A stretch of 64,000 bases of DNA from Aplectana chamaeleonis (Eukaryota; Nematoda; Chromadorea; Rhabditida; Cosmocercidae): contig JAPDOI010000121.1 of assembly GCA_029168955.1 (NCBI GenBank), positions 868,001-932,000 of the forward strand. Reading direction: 5' to 3'. Positions 24,201 to 39,200 of this stretch are shown here, in pieces; the first letter of the stretch is position 1; each line of letters starts with the position of its first letter. The notes under the pieces were generated by a model. It did not search any database. It was given only the letters and a program-made list of their open reading frames with translations, and had not been told where the DNA came from. The translations under genes and the position numbers were made by a program.

Positions 24201-27200
24201 TCCTGCATCCATTTCACACCGGTTTAAATTTAACTAAATGTGAAATTCCTCTTGCGTCCGAGAGTTCAGAGCAGGGCTGTGTGGAACTGTTCCGTTTCCG
24301 GTTCCGTTTCCGTATTTCCGGTACTTTTTGAGCTGTTCCGTTCCGTTTCCGTTTCCGGGTTTTTGGGCCCGGAAACGGAAGAAAATATTACTACAAGGTG
24401 AATGGTCACGCCTCTCCAGCGCACAAAGCCGCGGTACCTCTGCGATCATCACAGCGTGAATCTAATCCTGGTAGCTTGGATCGGTGTCCCGCTCCTTCCA
24501 ACCGTCACACGGTATACGCCTCCCCCTCCATCAACGCACAGGACGATCCCAATATGGGCTTGACCTTGGCGGCTACAGAAGGCATACTTTAGGTACTGTT
24601 GCGCGGGTGTGTAAGTGGTGTTATCTTGCAGTCGAACCGTGGTTATCAATCTCATCTCAGTTGAAAACCATCACAGTTTGCCTTTACAACTCTTTATCAC
24701 AATTTTTTCGAAGCGCTGAACTATTGGCTGGCCATTACCCTTTCATGCATCAATACCATACTTTGTAACAATCGAGTCCTCCGATTGAGGGACCAGAGAG
24801 GTAGAATTTTTTCATCTTCGTCTCTCCAGCTACTCACGCACTCGTGGGGTTTCAACTTCAGTGCCATAGCATTTGCTTGCTATAGCCCCCAACTACTCAT
24901 TTTCAGCAGCACGTGCTGCCAACGCATGCTGGGTTTCGACCCCTTCTCATCGGCGGCTTGTACTGCAGCTAGCAGCACCTGTTGCAGCCGACGAGGGGTT
25001 CAACTCGATGTCGGCCCGGAGTGCGACCTCTCATTACATGTGTTGCTAGCAGCAGCACATTATTCAAATAAAGAGAGTTTTTGAGCCACCACCTCTTCCT
25101 ACCGGAGCTAGAGTTGCGATCCTTGTAATGAGGACGCCAACCTCGCCAAGGTACGCAACAAAGGCACCATCCTCGCCTCGGTCCACTATATCGAAATCTT
25201 TCCTCGTGATGGGGCAGTAAGGACCACCCTTTCAGCGTCCAAAATTGATCTCCGGAAAATTGAGTACTTGAGATCACCTTCTGGGATCTGCCTCAAACGG
25301 ACAACTGCTCTCTCAACAATGGTGGGTGCCATATGTATGTACCCGCAGCCGTCGTAGAACACCGATCGCACTGGAAAAATCAGTCGAAGGTAGAAACTCG
25401 ACATCAGAGAGAACAGCAGTACTCTAGAAGAGGAGTTGCTCGATCAGACTTATTTTCAGCTCACTAGGAGAACCTGCAGCAGCAGCACGTCTTCCTTTCA
25501 TGCTTCAAATCTACGTGTACTCGGCTTGCTTGCAGTTTTAGACCGTAGCCCCACCGATGCTTGAGGGAATAGATTGAGATCTTAAGCTACAGAAGTACAA
25601 CTGCATGCCATGAGCAGCGACGAAACCTACCATTTAATTATACTACAATTTTTAGTTCACTTCCGTTTCCGTTTCCGGATTTCCGTTTCCGGCGATTTTC
25701 ATCCATTTTTCTTCCGTTTCCGTTTCCGAAAATCTTGAAAACGATTTCCGCACAGCCCTGGTTCAGAGGTTTGCTAGAGCATCATATGCACTTCGTGGTT
25801 ACTTACATTCTGTAGTATTCAGTCCCTGCCCCACGTTTCGGGAAAATTAGCGCTAATGGGGACGAGTTGTTTTGCAGCCGAAATTCCTCCGTCGCGAGCG
25901 GCATTGATTAGCATTTTGCGGCGGGACTCATTTGCAATTTGCCATTAAAGACGTCCTTGGCGCCACAAGGTCGTCTAAATGGGAGCGGACCGGGATAGGT
26001 AGACGTACAGGGATAACTTTCAAAGCCGTTTTTATCGAATGCTGGCACGTTTTCGCTGCTTTCTTCGATCCTATCCCCCCCAGCGTCCGCCAGCTTAGTG
26101 TTTCACACTGGAACCTCGAGAACGAGATTCATCGTGGACAATTTTCAGTTTTCGCAAGGCGTGTAGATCCCTCGAAAATCGCGGACGGCTCATCCAATGA
26201 GCCTAAACCATTCCACTTTAAGGCAGCATTTTTTGAACAAAATTTGTCGCTTCTCAATGGTGTCGGTGTCGCTCAGCACCAACCTCATCAGTAGTTATCG
26301 AAAAAACCGGGAAAGGAAGTTGTAGTGAACAATGCTTAAAATGAATAGGGAGAGTTCATGGCTGAGGACCAACAGCCAAAATCTATGACTTGCTTACACT
26401 TCTATTAATGAGCATATTCGGCCCAAGGAGAATGAGAATTTTGTATCCGGCAAATAAAACACTCTAATAGTGGCACAGTTACTTAATAAATAGCTTCCAG
26501 TGCGCTTCTGACTTTTTCTTGCGTCCTGTATGTCGGCAAAAGGAAGCCGTAATTTTCGCACAATTAATCGTCCAGAGCAACGAAAAAAGGCGATTGTGCG
26601 GTTGCGTATCTCCTTTGAGCATTTATACATCGTGAAGACTAGGTGTCTTGGTAATGTGTGGTGGGGGAAAACTTATCGCATCTAAGCGTTTGCTGTGTTT
26701 CTCATCAAATTTCAGGAAAAATACAATTTTGCAGTCGATTGCGGCACAACCTACAGAGCTTAGTGGAAATACGCAACCGCACAACCGTCTTCTTTTGTTG
26801 CCGTAGACTGTACAATGAATAAAAAAACTTGTGATGAAGATTCCTTCCCACGAGTCAGAAAGAACTAGCATGGTATTTATCGATAATGAGATTTCCCAAA
26901 AAAATTAACGTAGATCCTAAACGAGGATCGTGACCAAAATACCAGTCTGTTGTGGACTCTCGTAGAGCTCCTAGACTAATCAATCCGAAAATTGCAATAG
27001 GTATGCTACATTTTTCCACTGATATTTTTGGATTTAGTTGAGTTGATGAAGACATTCAGAGGCAGTTTTCACAACAAAAGCCGCCTCAGTTTTTTTTGCT
27101 CAAATTAGGTTTGAGTTTTGAATTGACCAGTAAAGCCGACGAAATTCGGTCATCTTGTAGAAATCCACACAAAATATCGGAGCTCCCAAAAGCGCAGCAT

Positions 27201-30200
27201 GTTCACAATTTGTATCAAATTTCATGAACATATTCTGTCAAAGAAGCTTCTTCGAAAATTTTTAGAGGCTCTTGCTCAACCCATTCTCTTGCAATTCAAA
27301 GATCATCTGAGAATTTCAGTACGTAGTATAATAGTCTACGGAAGAACAAAGGAGGTCTGCGAGTCCAACCAGTCCGTTAGCAAGACAACACACTTCAATG
27401 GACGGGAAACAATTGGTCCCGCAGATCAAAGTTTGCACAAACAATAATTTCGAACTTGATCAGAGTAAAAACATTGCCGCATTGCCGTATAAGTGAATCT
27501 ATCTCTGCCCCCTACTCTGAGAGAAACTTTCGCGCTAGTACCGTGATGCTCCCGTGATCCGCGATAGTACCGTGTTCGTCTCCCCCTAATCCCGCGATCC
27601 GCGTTCGTTCTGCGATAGTTACTCAATTGACTCATCCGTTGGCATTCTCGTTCTCGTACCGTGATGGTACCGCGATCGTTGAGAGGTTTACCGCGCCAGC
27701 ACCGTGCTGCACCCGCGATCCGCGATGGTACCGTGATCGTTACCCCCCGGTTCCACGTTCTTATGATGTGCAGATTTGTAAAGCAGCACGGAATACGGCA
27801 AGGGCAATACCTTATAGCTTCGTACTGACCTGATAGGCAACACTCTTTCGGGTGAAACATCGAGAGCGAATGAATGCTGTACGGTATCAGTGGTGGAGGC
27901 TGGCAGGAGCTCGGGACCGTCCCGCGATAGTTCCGGGCTCGGTTCATCGCGGTTCCGCTATAGAGCATCGTGGGAGCATCGATGAACGAACGCGGTACGC
28001 TCTCGGTTTGAGACTGGCAGAATCTCGCGATCGTTCCGCGACAGCCCCATGCTAGTATTCTCTCGGCCCCTACCAGAAACCGAGGAAATTCTATCCGTGA
28101 ACGATTGCGGGGGATTCTCTCAGAGTAGGTAACAGAGGGAACATATTGATTTTCAAAGTACCACCTCTTCTTATGGTAGAGCCTAAAATGTGAATTTTGG
28201 GATTATTCCTCCATATATAGAAAGTGATTTTATGCTTAATATACTGACAAATCAATTGAAGCACTCCTTTCCGTCTTTTGCTGAGGGCTTTACCTGCTCA
28301 GAAGCTATTGCTCCTCCCTTCTCAGGTGTATTTTCTGAAAAAAAAAAGAATACATCAGAGAGGATCACTCCAATGGGATTTTTTTTCCACAGGTTACATA
28401 TGTTACAACTAGCTCTTTCCCATTCCAACGACGCGGAGTTTGCCACTTCAGTTTGCAAGGCATAGGACCTTGAAATTATGTTGAATGAATTTCATGGATG
28501 ATGAATTTGGATTTGTTGACGTCACTAAAATAGGGTTTTCTCTTTTCCAAGGATGCATCTGACCGGCTGTAGCAACTGCTGACCAAAGTGTCCGAAGCGT
28601 TACGCGAAACACTTCGCTTGCCATTTGTGAGAAAAATAGCGTTGTATGAATACCTCACGTCAAATGTATGGTGACACAGCTGTTTCCAGTTCCCAGTTGT
28701 GATGAAATGCACGCGTAAAGCCTTTTGTACTTCTATTTGCGAGTCCGTTCTACTTTTTCGGAGACGCTTTTACAAATGCAACGAAGTTCATGGGATTCGC
28801 AGAATTCTCTTCTCATGACATTAGTGGAAAAACAGACGTCATGCCAAAGGAGTGAAAGTGGCCGTCGAGAGAAGGAATCGGCTTCATTTCCTCTGGCTCA
28901 TCTTGTATTTTCTGCATTGAAGGCATAGTCTACTTCAAGGGAGACTTTCAGTATATTTGCGGAATCTCAATCCTCTCGACTAAGGGAGGAACGCCAGGGC
29001 GACCAGCAGTTCGCTTCGCCCACCAACACCTAGTAGAGGAGAGACGCAGAATTAATATCTTCATAAAACCTTCAACTTTTGGCTTCAACTCTGCCTCGCC
29101 TTCCATTCTCGATTCTCCTTTGGAACAGGAACGGCTACAGATGACGGAAAGAAACAAGCCGTGGATTTCTCATTCATAAGAGCTATGTTGTCCTGATCCA
29201 ATACTTTTAAAGGCAGTGTTCACGATGAAAAAGTTACCCGTTTTTTTGGCAAAATCGTAAGCTTTGAGTCCCTTTTTAGAAGAGTAAGAACGGAAGCGCG
29301 GCGAATGATTCTGGGAAGTGGGTGAAAATCTCGTGGTCCAGCCAACCCATTGGGTCACCCCGCCCACGTCTTATAACAGTTGTCCTGCGTTCGTTCCATC
29401 AGAGCAACGGGCACCGAATCTTCGAATGTTCTTTATCGCGAAAGGTTCTAACATCCCAGCATGTGCATTGGCCCCTCTTTTTAAATATTTTTTCGGCACA
29501 GGAAACAGAAAGCAAAGCCAATTACCTAAGAATTCTGAAGCGTGAAAGCACGTCCCCGACGTCAGGTTCGACGCGTTGTCTGCAGTCTCCCGAAACACAC
29601 AGACTGACAAGATTAAATTCTTTCAGACATTTCTTTAAACAGTTTTTCTCCGGTATTTGAGTGTTCTGTGGGGACCTTTTCCTATAAACCCCTACTTAGT
29701 AGACTTACTTCTCAAACGCATCGAAAACTATACTACGGTTTTTCAACGTGAACACTGCCTATGAGGCCACTCCGTTTGTCAGAAATTTTGAAAACATATA
29801 GAGACACCACCATGATTAGCACAGAGGTCTCTTCAACACAAACGGAAACATTGAAACATACACTTAAGATTGAACTAAGCCTTTATAATGCTTCTGCCAA
29901 AAGGCTCTCTGATACATACTGGTGCCAGAATATGGTATATCAAAAAACCGTAACTCCTTTACAGTTTGTGTCAAGAGCACAAAACGATTTGAACTTCTGC
30001 TTCGATTAAATCGTGTATGCGACTCTTATAATAATTGCCGGCCTGGATTCCGTGTACTCAAATGAGAAGAACTTAGTACTCAGACACAGCGTTATTAGAA
30101 GAATATTTGGCTGGAGAAAATGGAAAGTTCGCTGTTTGTAAGGGGATGGTGTTCTTACACGGATGTGGAATTTCCTATGTGGATCAAAACGGAATGGACG

Positions 30201-33200
30201 TCACATGCTGCTTCACTTGAGGCGTCGTTGAATCCTCAAGTGTGGGTGCGGATTTAGCTTCCAGAAGACCTCACACTCAGTCTAAATGCATTGTCCTACC
30301 GGGTTTGTTTTTTTTTCAACATATGATGATCACCCGATTGTTAAGTTCTTTTTTTTTCGAGGAGCAAACATCGCCCTCCAAAAGACTGGCATAAGTCCAT
30401 GGATATAAACAATGGAGGAAGTAGCTGAGCATTTACTCAGACACACATACGCACTAATGTTTACACAAAACTCGTCCCATGTGGATTCTCACGTTCACTC
30501 CATGATAGCTTGGAATGTTGTAGCCAAAGAATCTGATGGCTCAGACAGAGTATGCTTCCACTTGACAACGGGATGACGACTGGGAGTGAGCTAGTCGTAT
30601 ATGACAATTCCGTGAAATATCGCATCCTAGGGACTAAGAAGTATAGAAGTTAGAAGTACGGAGATTTGTTACAATTTCGAGACATCAAAGCCCTTTTTAC
30701 TCCTGTTTGATGCAATTAAAAGATAGCAGAGTAATCAAAAGGGGAGAATTGAAAGCGGCCTTTTCGTAGGATTTGTTCCAAGAATAAGCTGGAAGCGGCG
30801 TGAGAAATGAAAAATGTGTGGAAGAGTTTTTATACTGAACAGGAAATAGGTCTAATGTCGTAAATCGGGATGGAGGACTCGATACATATGTGTACATCAT
30901 ATTGGTATGATCAATTAGCATATCCAAAGGGATCCCTAATTCAACCTAGATTCACACGGATGGGTTTTTGTAGGGAAACGGTGAATTGCGAACTGTGTTA
31001 GAATATTTGGAGATTAGTATTCCGCCGAAAAGGTATGATTTTCAGAACAAAAGATAATCATGGGACAAAACAAATTATATGAACCGTTGTAGATACTTCT
31101 GAGATGCTCCCAAAATCAGTATCAACTATCTTCAGGGTGGAATTGTCGGGCCCTGTTTTATTCTTACCATTTGAAAAGGATGGAATGTCAGAGAACGTGT
31201 TGCTAAAACAACGAAAAACAGAAGTATATTTCCAGTACTCCATTAGTTTGTAGCCCCTAAGCCATTTGCGCTCCACTTCTGCATGCCGTTCAAAATAAAC
31301 TAAAATGCTGCCAAGAAGAAAGTCTTACTAGTGATCATGGTAGATGCAAGGGAAGTTTATTTCTAGAACCATTCGGCGGGTAGAATCCGTATATGCCCTA
31401 CAAAGCTTCCTACACTTACATTGAACGAAATTTTGGGCGCTTTGAAAGCTTCGCGGTAAGGATAACCCGTCGGACACTTTTAGGGTGCTCTTAAAGGCAG
31501 TGTTCACGATAAGTCTTGTTTGTGAGTTTTCAGTGGGAAACACTACGATAGCAGATGCTGGAGGAGATAGGTTCCAAGAAGCGAAAACGGGCCAGAAATC
31601 GATAAAAACGGCCGCGAAGTGAAGATTTTGTTATGTCAGTACGTCTACTTAGCCCGCCCCGCCCCACGTTCTGACAAGCTATCGGCACCGCGGACGTTTC
31701 CGATGACGAATTGCCAAGCAACTCCGCCACATCTAGCCCTATCGATACTCGCACATTTCGCCGTTAGTGCGAGCTTGTGGAAACTAGCAGGGTGCGCAAG
31801 TTCGTCCGTGCCCTGAACCTGTACGTACGTTAGAATCCGCTATTTTAGCTTATTCTGAGCGCTTTTCATCGCTTTTTCTTCACTATTCGTTAGCTTAATG
31901 TCAAACAACCCTATTTTTAAGTCGAACTCGAATATTATATTCATTGTGAACAGTGTCTTCAAAACCTGTTTTAGATTCGGCTTAAGACTTTTCATTAAGA
32001 TTATTTAGGGTGCCAAACACGAATTTCCAGTACGTTTGTCGGTATAACTAGGTCAAAAGTTATTTGTTTTGGTCGATATTTTCCCAGTCCTTCCTAATGG
32101 AAAATTATAAAAATGGATATGAGAAAAGTTCATGCCTAGCCTTCGTTGTTCCTACAGGAAAAATTGTCAGAGAGTATTAATTTCATGAATGCAATAAACC
32201 TGAACAAAAAAAACTTGATTTTACAGTACCTCTGCTCTGAGGCATACTTAGGCAGACGAGTTACAATGTAATAGAAACATTGCTGTAAACACTGGTCTCG
32301 CCCGATAACGTTTTCCAAGAGGCGTTATTTGTCTCGAATGATTGAGTTTTTTTAACGGAGGTATACTACGAACCGATATTTCCTTTTTCTAAAGATTCTG
32401 GAGGGAGAGTCAACGAGAATGTCACGATCCGTCTCACGGCGTTTCTCATTAATGACGTTTGACTTGAAAGTTTGGCGTCACTAACTGAGCTGCCCACCAA
32501 AAACAAATAAACAAATTGAAAACCAAGAAAAATGGAAGGGACGCTCTGATGGCAGACAAAGAGTCTAAAGACGTACGCTTGAAAAAAAAACATTGGAAAA
32601 GCCATCACGCAATTCAAGAGGCCACACCAAAAATGGATTCGGTTGACCTAAAACCGGAAGGAAATGCTTCGAAGGAGCTCGCAGAATTAGTACAAATTCC
32701 TCTCAATAACTACAATCAGTTTTTTTTAATTCGATGCATTCCTATGTATTTCGTGGACCGATGCTAAAAACGGGCCTCTTTCGGATCAGGAGATATATAC
32801 CAGTGTAGCTCCTTAGGGGCTGCACATGTAGAGAAGAAGTTGAAGCGACCGGTTGGGGATCAATACACACAGAACCCATCGTAAGACTTTCGTCACCTGT
32901 TATCGAGGGCAATCGTATTGCAATGAGTTCTATGCATAATGATTTCCACCCGACCGTTTATACTTCTTTCGTAAATGTGCAACTTCTGGTGAGCTAGACT
33001 GTATGTGGTCCTGAGTTGATCGCTAAACGCTAAGCCTCGAACGTGATTAAGCCAGCATTATCGCTTTCCGGCAGAGCGCTTAAACGCACCTAACCAGCAA
33101 AGCCCAAAAGCCGGTATCACTCAGCTGCTCGGCTAGCCCTCACCGAAACAATAATCTCTCACCAGCATAACTGGAAAGAACAGATAGATGTCTTTCGACT

Positions 33201-36200
33201 CACGGACTAGGCATCCCTATTTTTCTATCGCGTCTGCCTTAAGCAACGCATTCAATAAATAAGTAAATAAATAAATAACTAAATAAATAAATAAATGAAT
33301 AAAAATAAATAAATAAATAAATAATTAAATAAATAAAGAAATAATTAGTATACTGATGTAACAGTCGTAGATCTGTCAGGACGAAGTTCTACTTAAATCT
33401 CACACGATATCCGTCCAGATCTGCACCCAAATCGTATTTCCGAAAAGCGCAGAGTACACAAAAGGCTCATGTTTATAACCGAGAACAGGTGTTGATCGGT
33501 GTGTTTATGTACAGTTCACTGCACTGCAATGTTGAAAGTACATGGTGCGGTTGCGGTCACACACTAAAACTACGGTGGAAGATGCCAGATTTCATTATCG
33601 ATCGACAGCACAGCTGATTTCCTAGGTGAGTTACGATTTTTCTTTTTTTCTTGTTTGCCTCAGCATTATTTTCTTCCTGACTCTTATAATTATACGAATA
33701 GGGGCTTTTCTTAGTGTACGAGAGAAATTTGCCGTTTTCTCGATTTCAAAACAGAATTTAAAAAAACACTTCAAACTCCGAACAAACGGCTATTTTTCCT
33801 CACGCACTAAGAGTGGCCCCTGTTCGCAATATTTAAACAGTCAGAAACAAAAATAATGCCGAAACAAACAAGAAAAACCGCGCCTTACCTAGAAAATCAG
33901 CTTTGCTGTTTATCGATAATGAAATCTGGCGTCTTCCACCGCAGTTTTAGTGTGTGACCGCAACCGCACCATGTCCTTTTAACATTGCGGTGAACTGTAC
34001 GTATTCTATACAAGAAAATCTCATCTAATCATCGTTGTGAAAAACTCAAAGCAGAAAATGAGCTTCACTCAATCTAGAATGCCATGCGAAAAATCACACG
34101 AATTGTCGGTGTTCTTTTTTAGGGAGCCGCGACCCTGGTCCCACAAATATGAGGTCGACGATATGTAGTTTGCCCCTGAATATATAGTTACTCAATAGCA
34201 ACTTCGCTGTTAGGGATAGAACTCCGGAAACATTCGCTTTTTCACAGTTTTCAGTTAATCAGATTAGGTCAAGTCGGAGGAAAGTTTCAAAAATCCCATA
34301 CCTGCTTTTTTGAGATCTCAAAATTGAAATCACGGTGTGACACTCCATCATTAGGAATTTCATTCACCATATTCGAACGAGCTTCAGGTGAAGCTCGTTC
34401 CATTATTTCCCAGGCTTCACAAAGGGTCAGGTTTCGCTATTAGACACTCTGTTTGTTTTCGAAAACATCAATGGTTCCCAGATTCTTTTTTGCTTTGCTG
34501 GAATTCGGCCATAAATACATATATTTTTTGAAAGGTTCAAACGAGCTGTACAACGATATGAAAAAAAGTGTTACATAAATAAATATAGGTTTCTGTGGAA
34601 GGTTTTATGGATCTTTGAACGTTATTTTTCTTGGAATTTGCGTGCTATTCACAAGAAATGGTCGAAAAACACGGGAGAGTTTGAAAGATCCAGCTGTGCG
34701 ATGAAAATATGATCTACGGCTAGTGATCAGTGATATATTCAAGAACTTTGATGAGTCGGACTCTGGCTTTCTCATCGTCTGTGAGACAAACCTCACCGTC
34801 TTTTGCTGCAAAATGTAGATAGTGAACAGTGAGTGAGTTGGGCTTGAAGCCTTTTTTCGAAGCGGTTGAGCGGGGAAGATCCTGAATTTGGTGGAATTAT
34901 AGTCTTTTCCTGAACTTCTGCCGAAGAATGTATCGTATGGTGGGTAGGCGGGAGCTTACTGCCACTTTGTGAGGGAGTGGCCCTCAAAGGCACAGGACAC
35001 CCAGGAAAGAATTTTTCAGGCTTTATGCTTATCTTGGAGAGAATCACACACTGATCACAACGGTATCTCAGAAATCGCCCAAGTGCCCCCAGAAATGGAG
35101 TTATTGATTTTTGAAATTCCTATATTCCGAGGACGAAAATTCAATGGACAAGTTGCCTCAGGCCTGTGTTTCTCTTCATTCGCAGTCACTGCACGAGAGC
35201 GAACCAGAATGAGAAGACAGACCGGCAAGGGAGCCAAGAACGTCGGCGCGGTTAAACTTCATCCATCCATCCACCCGTTATTGAGTTCGAAAATCAGGAA
35301 GGGGGTATGCCCCGCTGAAAACGTATGGTCCGAGATCTTAGAATTCAAGGTTTCTTTCACCTAACCACAGACTGACGCTAATTTCGATTGTACGGGCTTT
35401 TGCCACAGTATTCCAGTGTCAACTTTCTTAATTGCCAGAGAAGACGTCGGGATCACGTGGTCATGCAATCATGTCTCAGTTGTGAATCCGATAAGAGAGT
35501 TGGTGTGATTGGTTCAAAATTTGATTTCCCGTTGTTTGTGGTTGTATGCCAGATTAATTCGCAGCTGGGCCCTACCCCATCTCGATGCGTTTGTCAGGGA
35601 AGTTCCGTGATCCTCATTCAATGAATTTTTTCCCTTTCTGGAAACAAACAAACCCAATCCCGCTAACTATGTAGAAGTGGTGTGACGGGTTCTTCTCCTG
35701 CAGAGTTTTTTGCTCGGTTCTGAGTGGGCGACCCGTCGTCTCAAAAACACCTTCATCAGAGATTCTCGTCGCGTTTTCAACTCCAAATGACAACCGGAAC
35801 ACATTCCAAAGCAGTCAGCATATCTTCGGAACCCGTCGACTCTAAGAATTCGACGTTTACTCAAGAAAACGAGCCAAGTTCTGATTTTTCATGCAGTAGA
35901 AACCTTTTTGAATAAATCATTCCAAAAGCCCCCAAGGTTGATGCTCATTTTTCACTGGAAAGCATCAGCGCTAGGCTCCACTTACACCTCAATCGCAGTA
36001 TGGCCCTGCTTGGATGTGTACGGACAACCATAGTTCTCCCTCGAACTATTCATTACGAAGCACGCAACATACGGTCTAGATAGTCGATCGGGAGGTGAAT
36101 AGAAGACAGTCCCTTTGACTCGTTGACCGAGTACACAGAATGTGAGGGGCGCTACAGCGCCGTCGTGAACACGGTGGCTGCCCGTCGTTTATGCCAGCCG

Positions 36201-39200
36201 AACTACTCCTACTCGCTTCACATTCTGTGTACTCGATCCGCAAGCCTTTTCTCAGATTACGCTTTTTCTTTTGTTCTCTTCCCGAGCATAATGAACGCGA
36301 AAAGGAAACCCGGAACGTATAGGTGTCCACTCGATTTGCAGGGGATGAGCTGCTTCTCATTGTCAGTGCAGTGGATCTCTGACTGGAGTACAAGGAAGAC
36401 GAGAAGTGCCTATGCAAGTTGATGCCCAAGGACACAATTTGGCTTGGGTTTCAACAGAAGAAGGATCGTCAAGCGAAGCTAGCTTCGGCGGGGTAATTTT
36501 TTCCAACTACTGAGCAAGGTGTGCTGGAAAACACAAGGAAGCGCTGGGATAGGGACCCTCTACACAGAGAGAGAGGAGTTGTCCGGCGCAGTCCGAAACC
36601 TCACGCGACTCGACTCAAGCTAAGTGGTTTCGCGCGGAATCAGAGCTACAAAAGACCAGGGAACTCCTCTCTAGGTGTGTAGAGAGCCCCTATCCCGAAG
36701 TGCTGCTATGGGTAGAACGAGAGGATGGGCCGCTGGGGAAGCATCTCCTACAATTCTGGTAGAAAGACATTCATCTGCTCCTTCTATCGAACCGGGAGAA
36801 ATTCCCGAAGTTCGAAGACCCTGCAAGCAGCTTATTGTTAGGAAGAAATGTGTGAAATTCGGGTAACCCAAGGAAAATAATCCCATTCACGATCAAGCCT
36901 AATTTTGTCTTTTCACTGTCCACTATGTAGCTAACAAAGAGGTATGAATGGTTCCATAGTTCAATCTCTGCACGATCTTAGCTTTCAGATAACGATTTTA
37001 GACGATTTTGATCATGTTATTCCGAAATTATTTAATCATGCCGTGGCTTTAACTATATGGTCAGCACTAGTTGAATGACGTCTAGAGATCTATTGTTGAA
37101 GTCCACACCTAACAAGCATTTATGCAGCACCGCACGGATTCCCCGCAAAAACGGCGTTTCGCGGCGTTTTCTGCACACGCAAAGCGCCGCATCGCCATAA
37201 CTCGCTGAAAAATTGATAAGCTCTCGCAGCTCAATTTTCAAGATAACATTGGCGATTTTTTTGATGGGGCGAGTGCTGCGGTGGATGAAAGAAGTCTTTT
37301 TGGCTGGAATACTTTGTCGCAACACGTGTATCTCCATTTGAAATTGCCACCAATCACAGACCATGATGGAGTTCTGTTAGCATTACCGCCAGATCAGTTC
37401 GTAATAAGTGATTTTATGGTGGAAAAAGGAGACTTCCGGTAAACTGCTAGAATTAGATCTATCCGCTTGTTATGATATTGCATTGATTTTGAGGAAAGAA
37501 TTTTTGAAAAATGACATCAGCTCTGAAACTGGAACACTCTGAAGCGGACTATGGCTATGCGGCGCCTTGCACGCGTGAAAAACGTCGCAAAGCGCCGTTT
37601 TCGCAAGAAAGCAAGCACTGTGCACCTCCACATATTGTCGAGAATTGTAGCGACATTGATGACATGTCGAAGATACGTAGCTGTGGTATCCTCGAAGGTT
37701 GTTGACCAAAATGAATGCCTGAATACTGAATTTTGACTAGAAGACAGAACAAGCAGGTATTTATCCTTTGCCTGAGAATTTTTAAAGGCAGTGGTCACGA
37801 TGAAAAACGTTATCGAAAAAACTACGAAAATCAGCTTAGATCAAAAACAGCTGAAAAACTATGAAGGTAGCGCGGTGAAAAACGGTCTACAAATAGAGTT
37901 TCTAGGGCCCAAAGAAGCTAGTTCGTGCACACGTGCACAGCGGTGACGAAACAGATCGCAGTCTCATGCCGAGCAGTCAAAAATCATCGACATTCAGAGG
38001 ACGAAATAAATGCAAATTTAACGAATAAAAACAGTTGAATAATGAAAGCATTACTTCAGTCAATGTTTTTGACTAGATGTGTACATAAATTCGAAGGTTC
38101 ATTGATTGACATTCAATTTCAAGCTAGCTGATGTTCTTGATATAAGAGGTCATCGATGCCGATGATGTGGAGAGGGCTCGTCCACCATCAAAAGGCAAGA
38201 AAGTTCAGGTTTCAAATTCGGCCCAAAACAGTGGTTTTTTCGCGATTTTTTCTTATAGGTCCTAATACTCGAGACCCAGGAAAGGATTTGGAGAGAAAAA
38301 GACGACAAGCATATTTGATCGCGACCACTGCCTTTAAACCCACATATTTTCTTGCTTCAACATTTCGGGCTTCGCTGTAATACCTCGGTAGATTGTTATC
38401 CAGTCATTTCAGTCTTTCTTTATATAGTTATAGTTACTGTTTGCGGTATGAGGCTCAATAATTATTTTTCTACTCGTTTTGTCCTTGTGATTGGCTCAAA
38501 ACGCAGCAACTGAAGCCTGTTAGTTACAATGGTTTGCACCATACTAAACCCAGACATTCGAGAATTCCTTATTTTCTAAACTTTTGCATCGAAGCAGAAA
38601 TCCCTGTGATGGATGTCGAACCCCACAAACCTTGCTAACTCATTTGGTTTCTGCATACAATTTCTAGCGGTTGATGACTGCTGGTCGAAAAAAGTTCACT
38701 CTTTGAGGCTTCATTGCAAAAAGCAACTGAGGTCATCACTTTTCGGCGTCATCTGAGTTGTCGACTATTCGCCTTTGTGTGGATTCACCATGGTTTGAAA
38801 AAAGGCGATATATGGATTGTCAGAATTCTATCAGAAGAGATTATTGGAAATATGTCATTTGAGCGCTCTCTCGTCATGGTTGAAAAAAAAAATCTTTTGC
38901 CACCGAAGCGGCAAGAATGCTTGTGGTGCAGAAGAAAACAACGTCATTTCAACCAAGTATGCCGTGGGTTATTACTGGAACTTTACCCAGTTGAGATACG
39001 ACATAAAGACTAGTTGGCTATAATTAAAAAAAAGAGCTTTCTTCGTTTCGGAATCTTGTATCGAATCAATCTCGCATGAACGATAGGACTTGTTGTAGGG
39101 TGTAAGGTTTTGGTCTACTTCCATTGATTTGTCAGAAGGTAATGTGCTATAGTGACTGATCCACTATGGGTGTGAAGAGCTATGGAGTCTTCCTAAAAAA

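Noticed and set aside
24398..24592. tRNA-derived SINE suggested by an ESNPG-like translation
   Set aside because: No A-box or B-box pair with correct spacing could be found; the segment is inside the hAT-like element.
27426..27968. 180-codon minus-strand open frame
   Set aside because: It lies mostly in a foldback repeat made of CGCGATCG-like motifs; arginine-rich repetitive translation.
29697..29740. Apparent extra orcokinin half-exon (complement TTCGATGCGTTTGAGAAG then TAAG)
   Set aside because: Lies inside a TTAA element, has no KR site or acceptor in the right place, and reads FDAFE only by coincidence.
33626..33856. Hydrophobic 76-codon frame as a membrane protein
   Set aside because: It sits within the 494-bp palindrome; the hydrophobic run comes from T-rich sequence.
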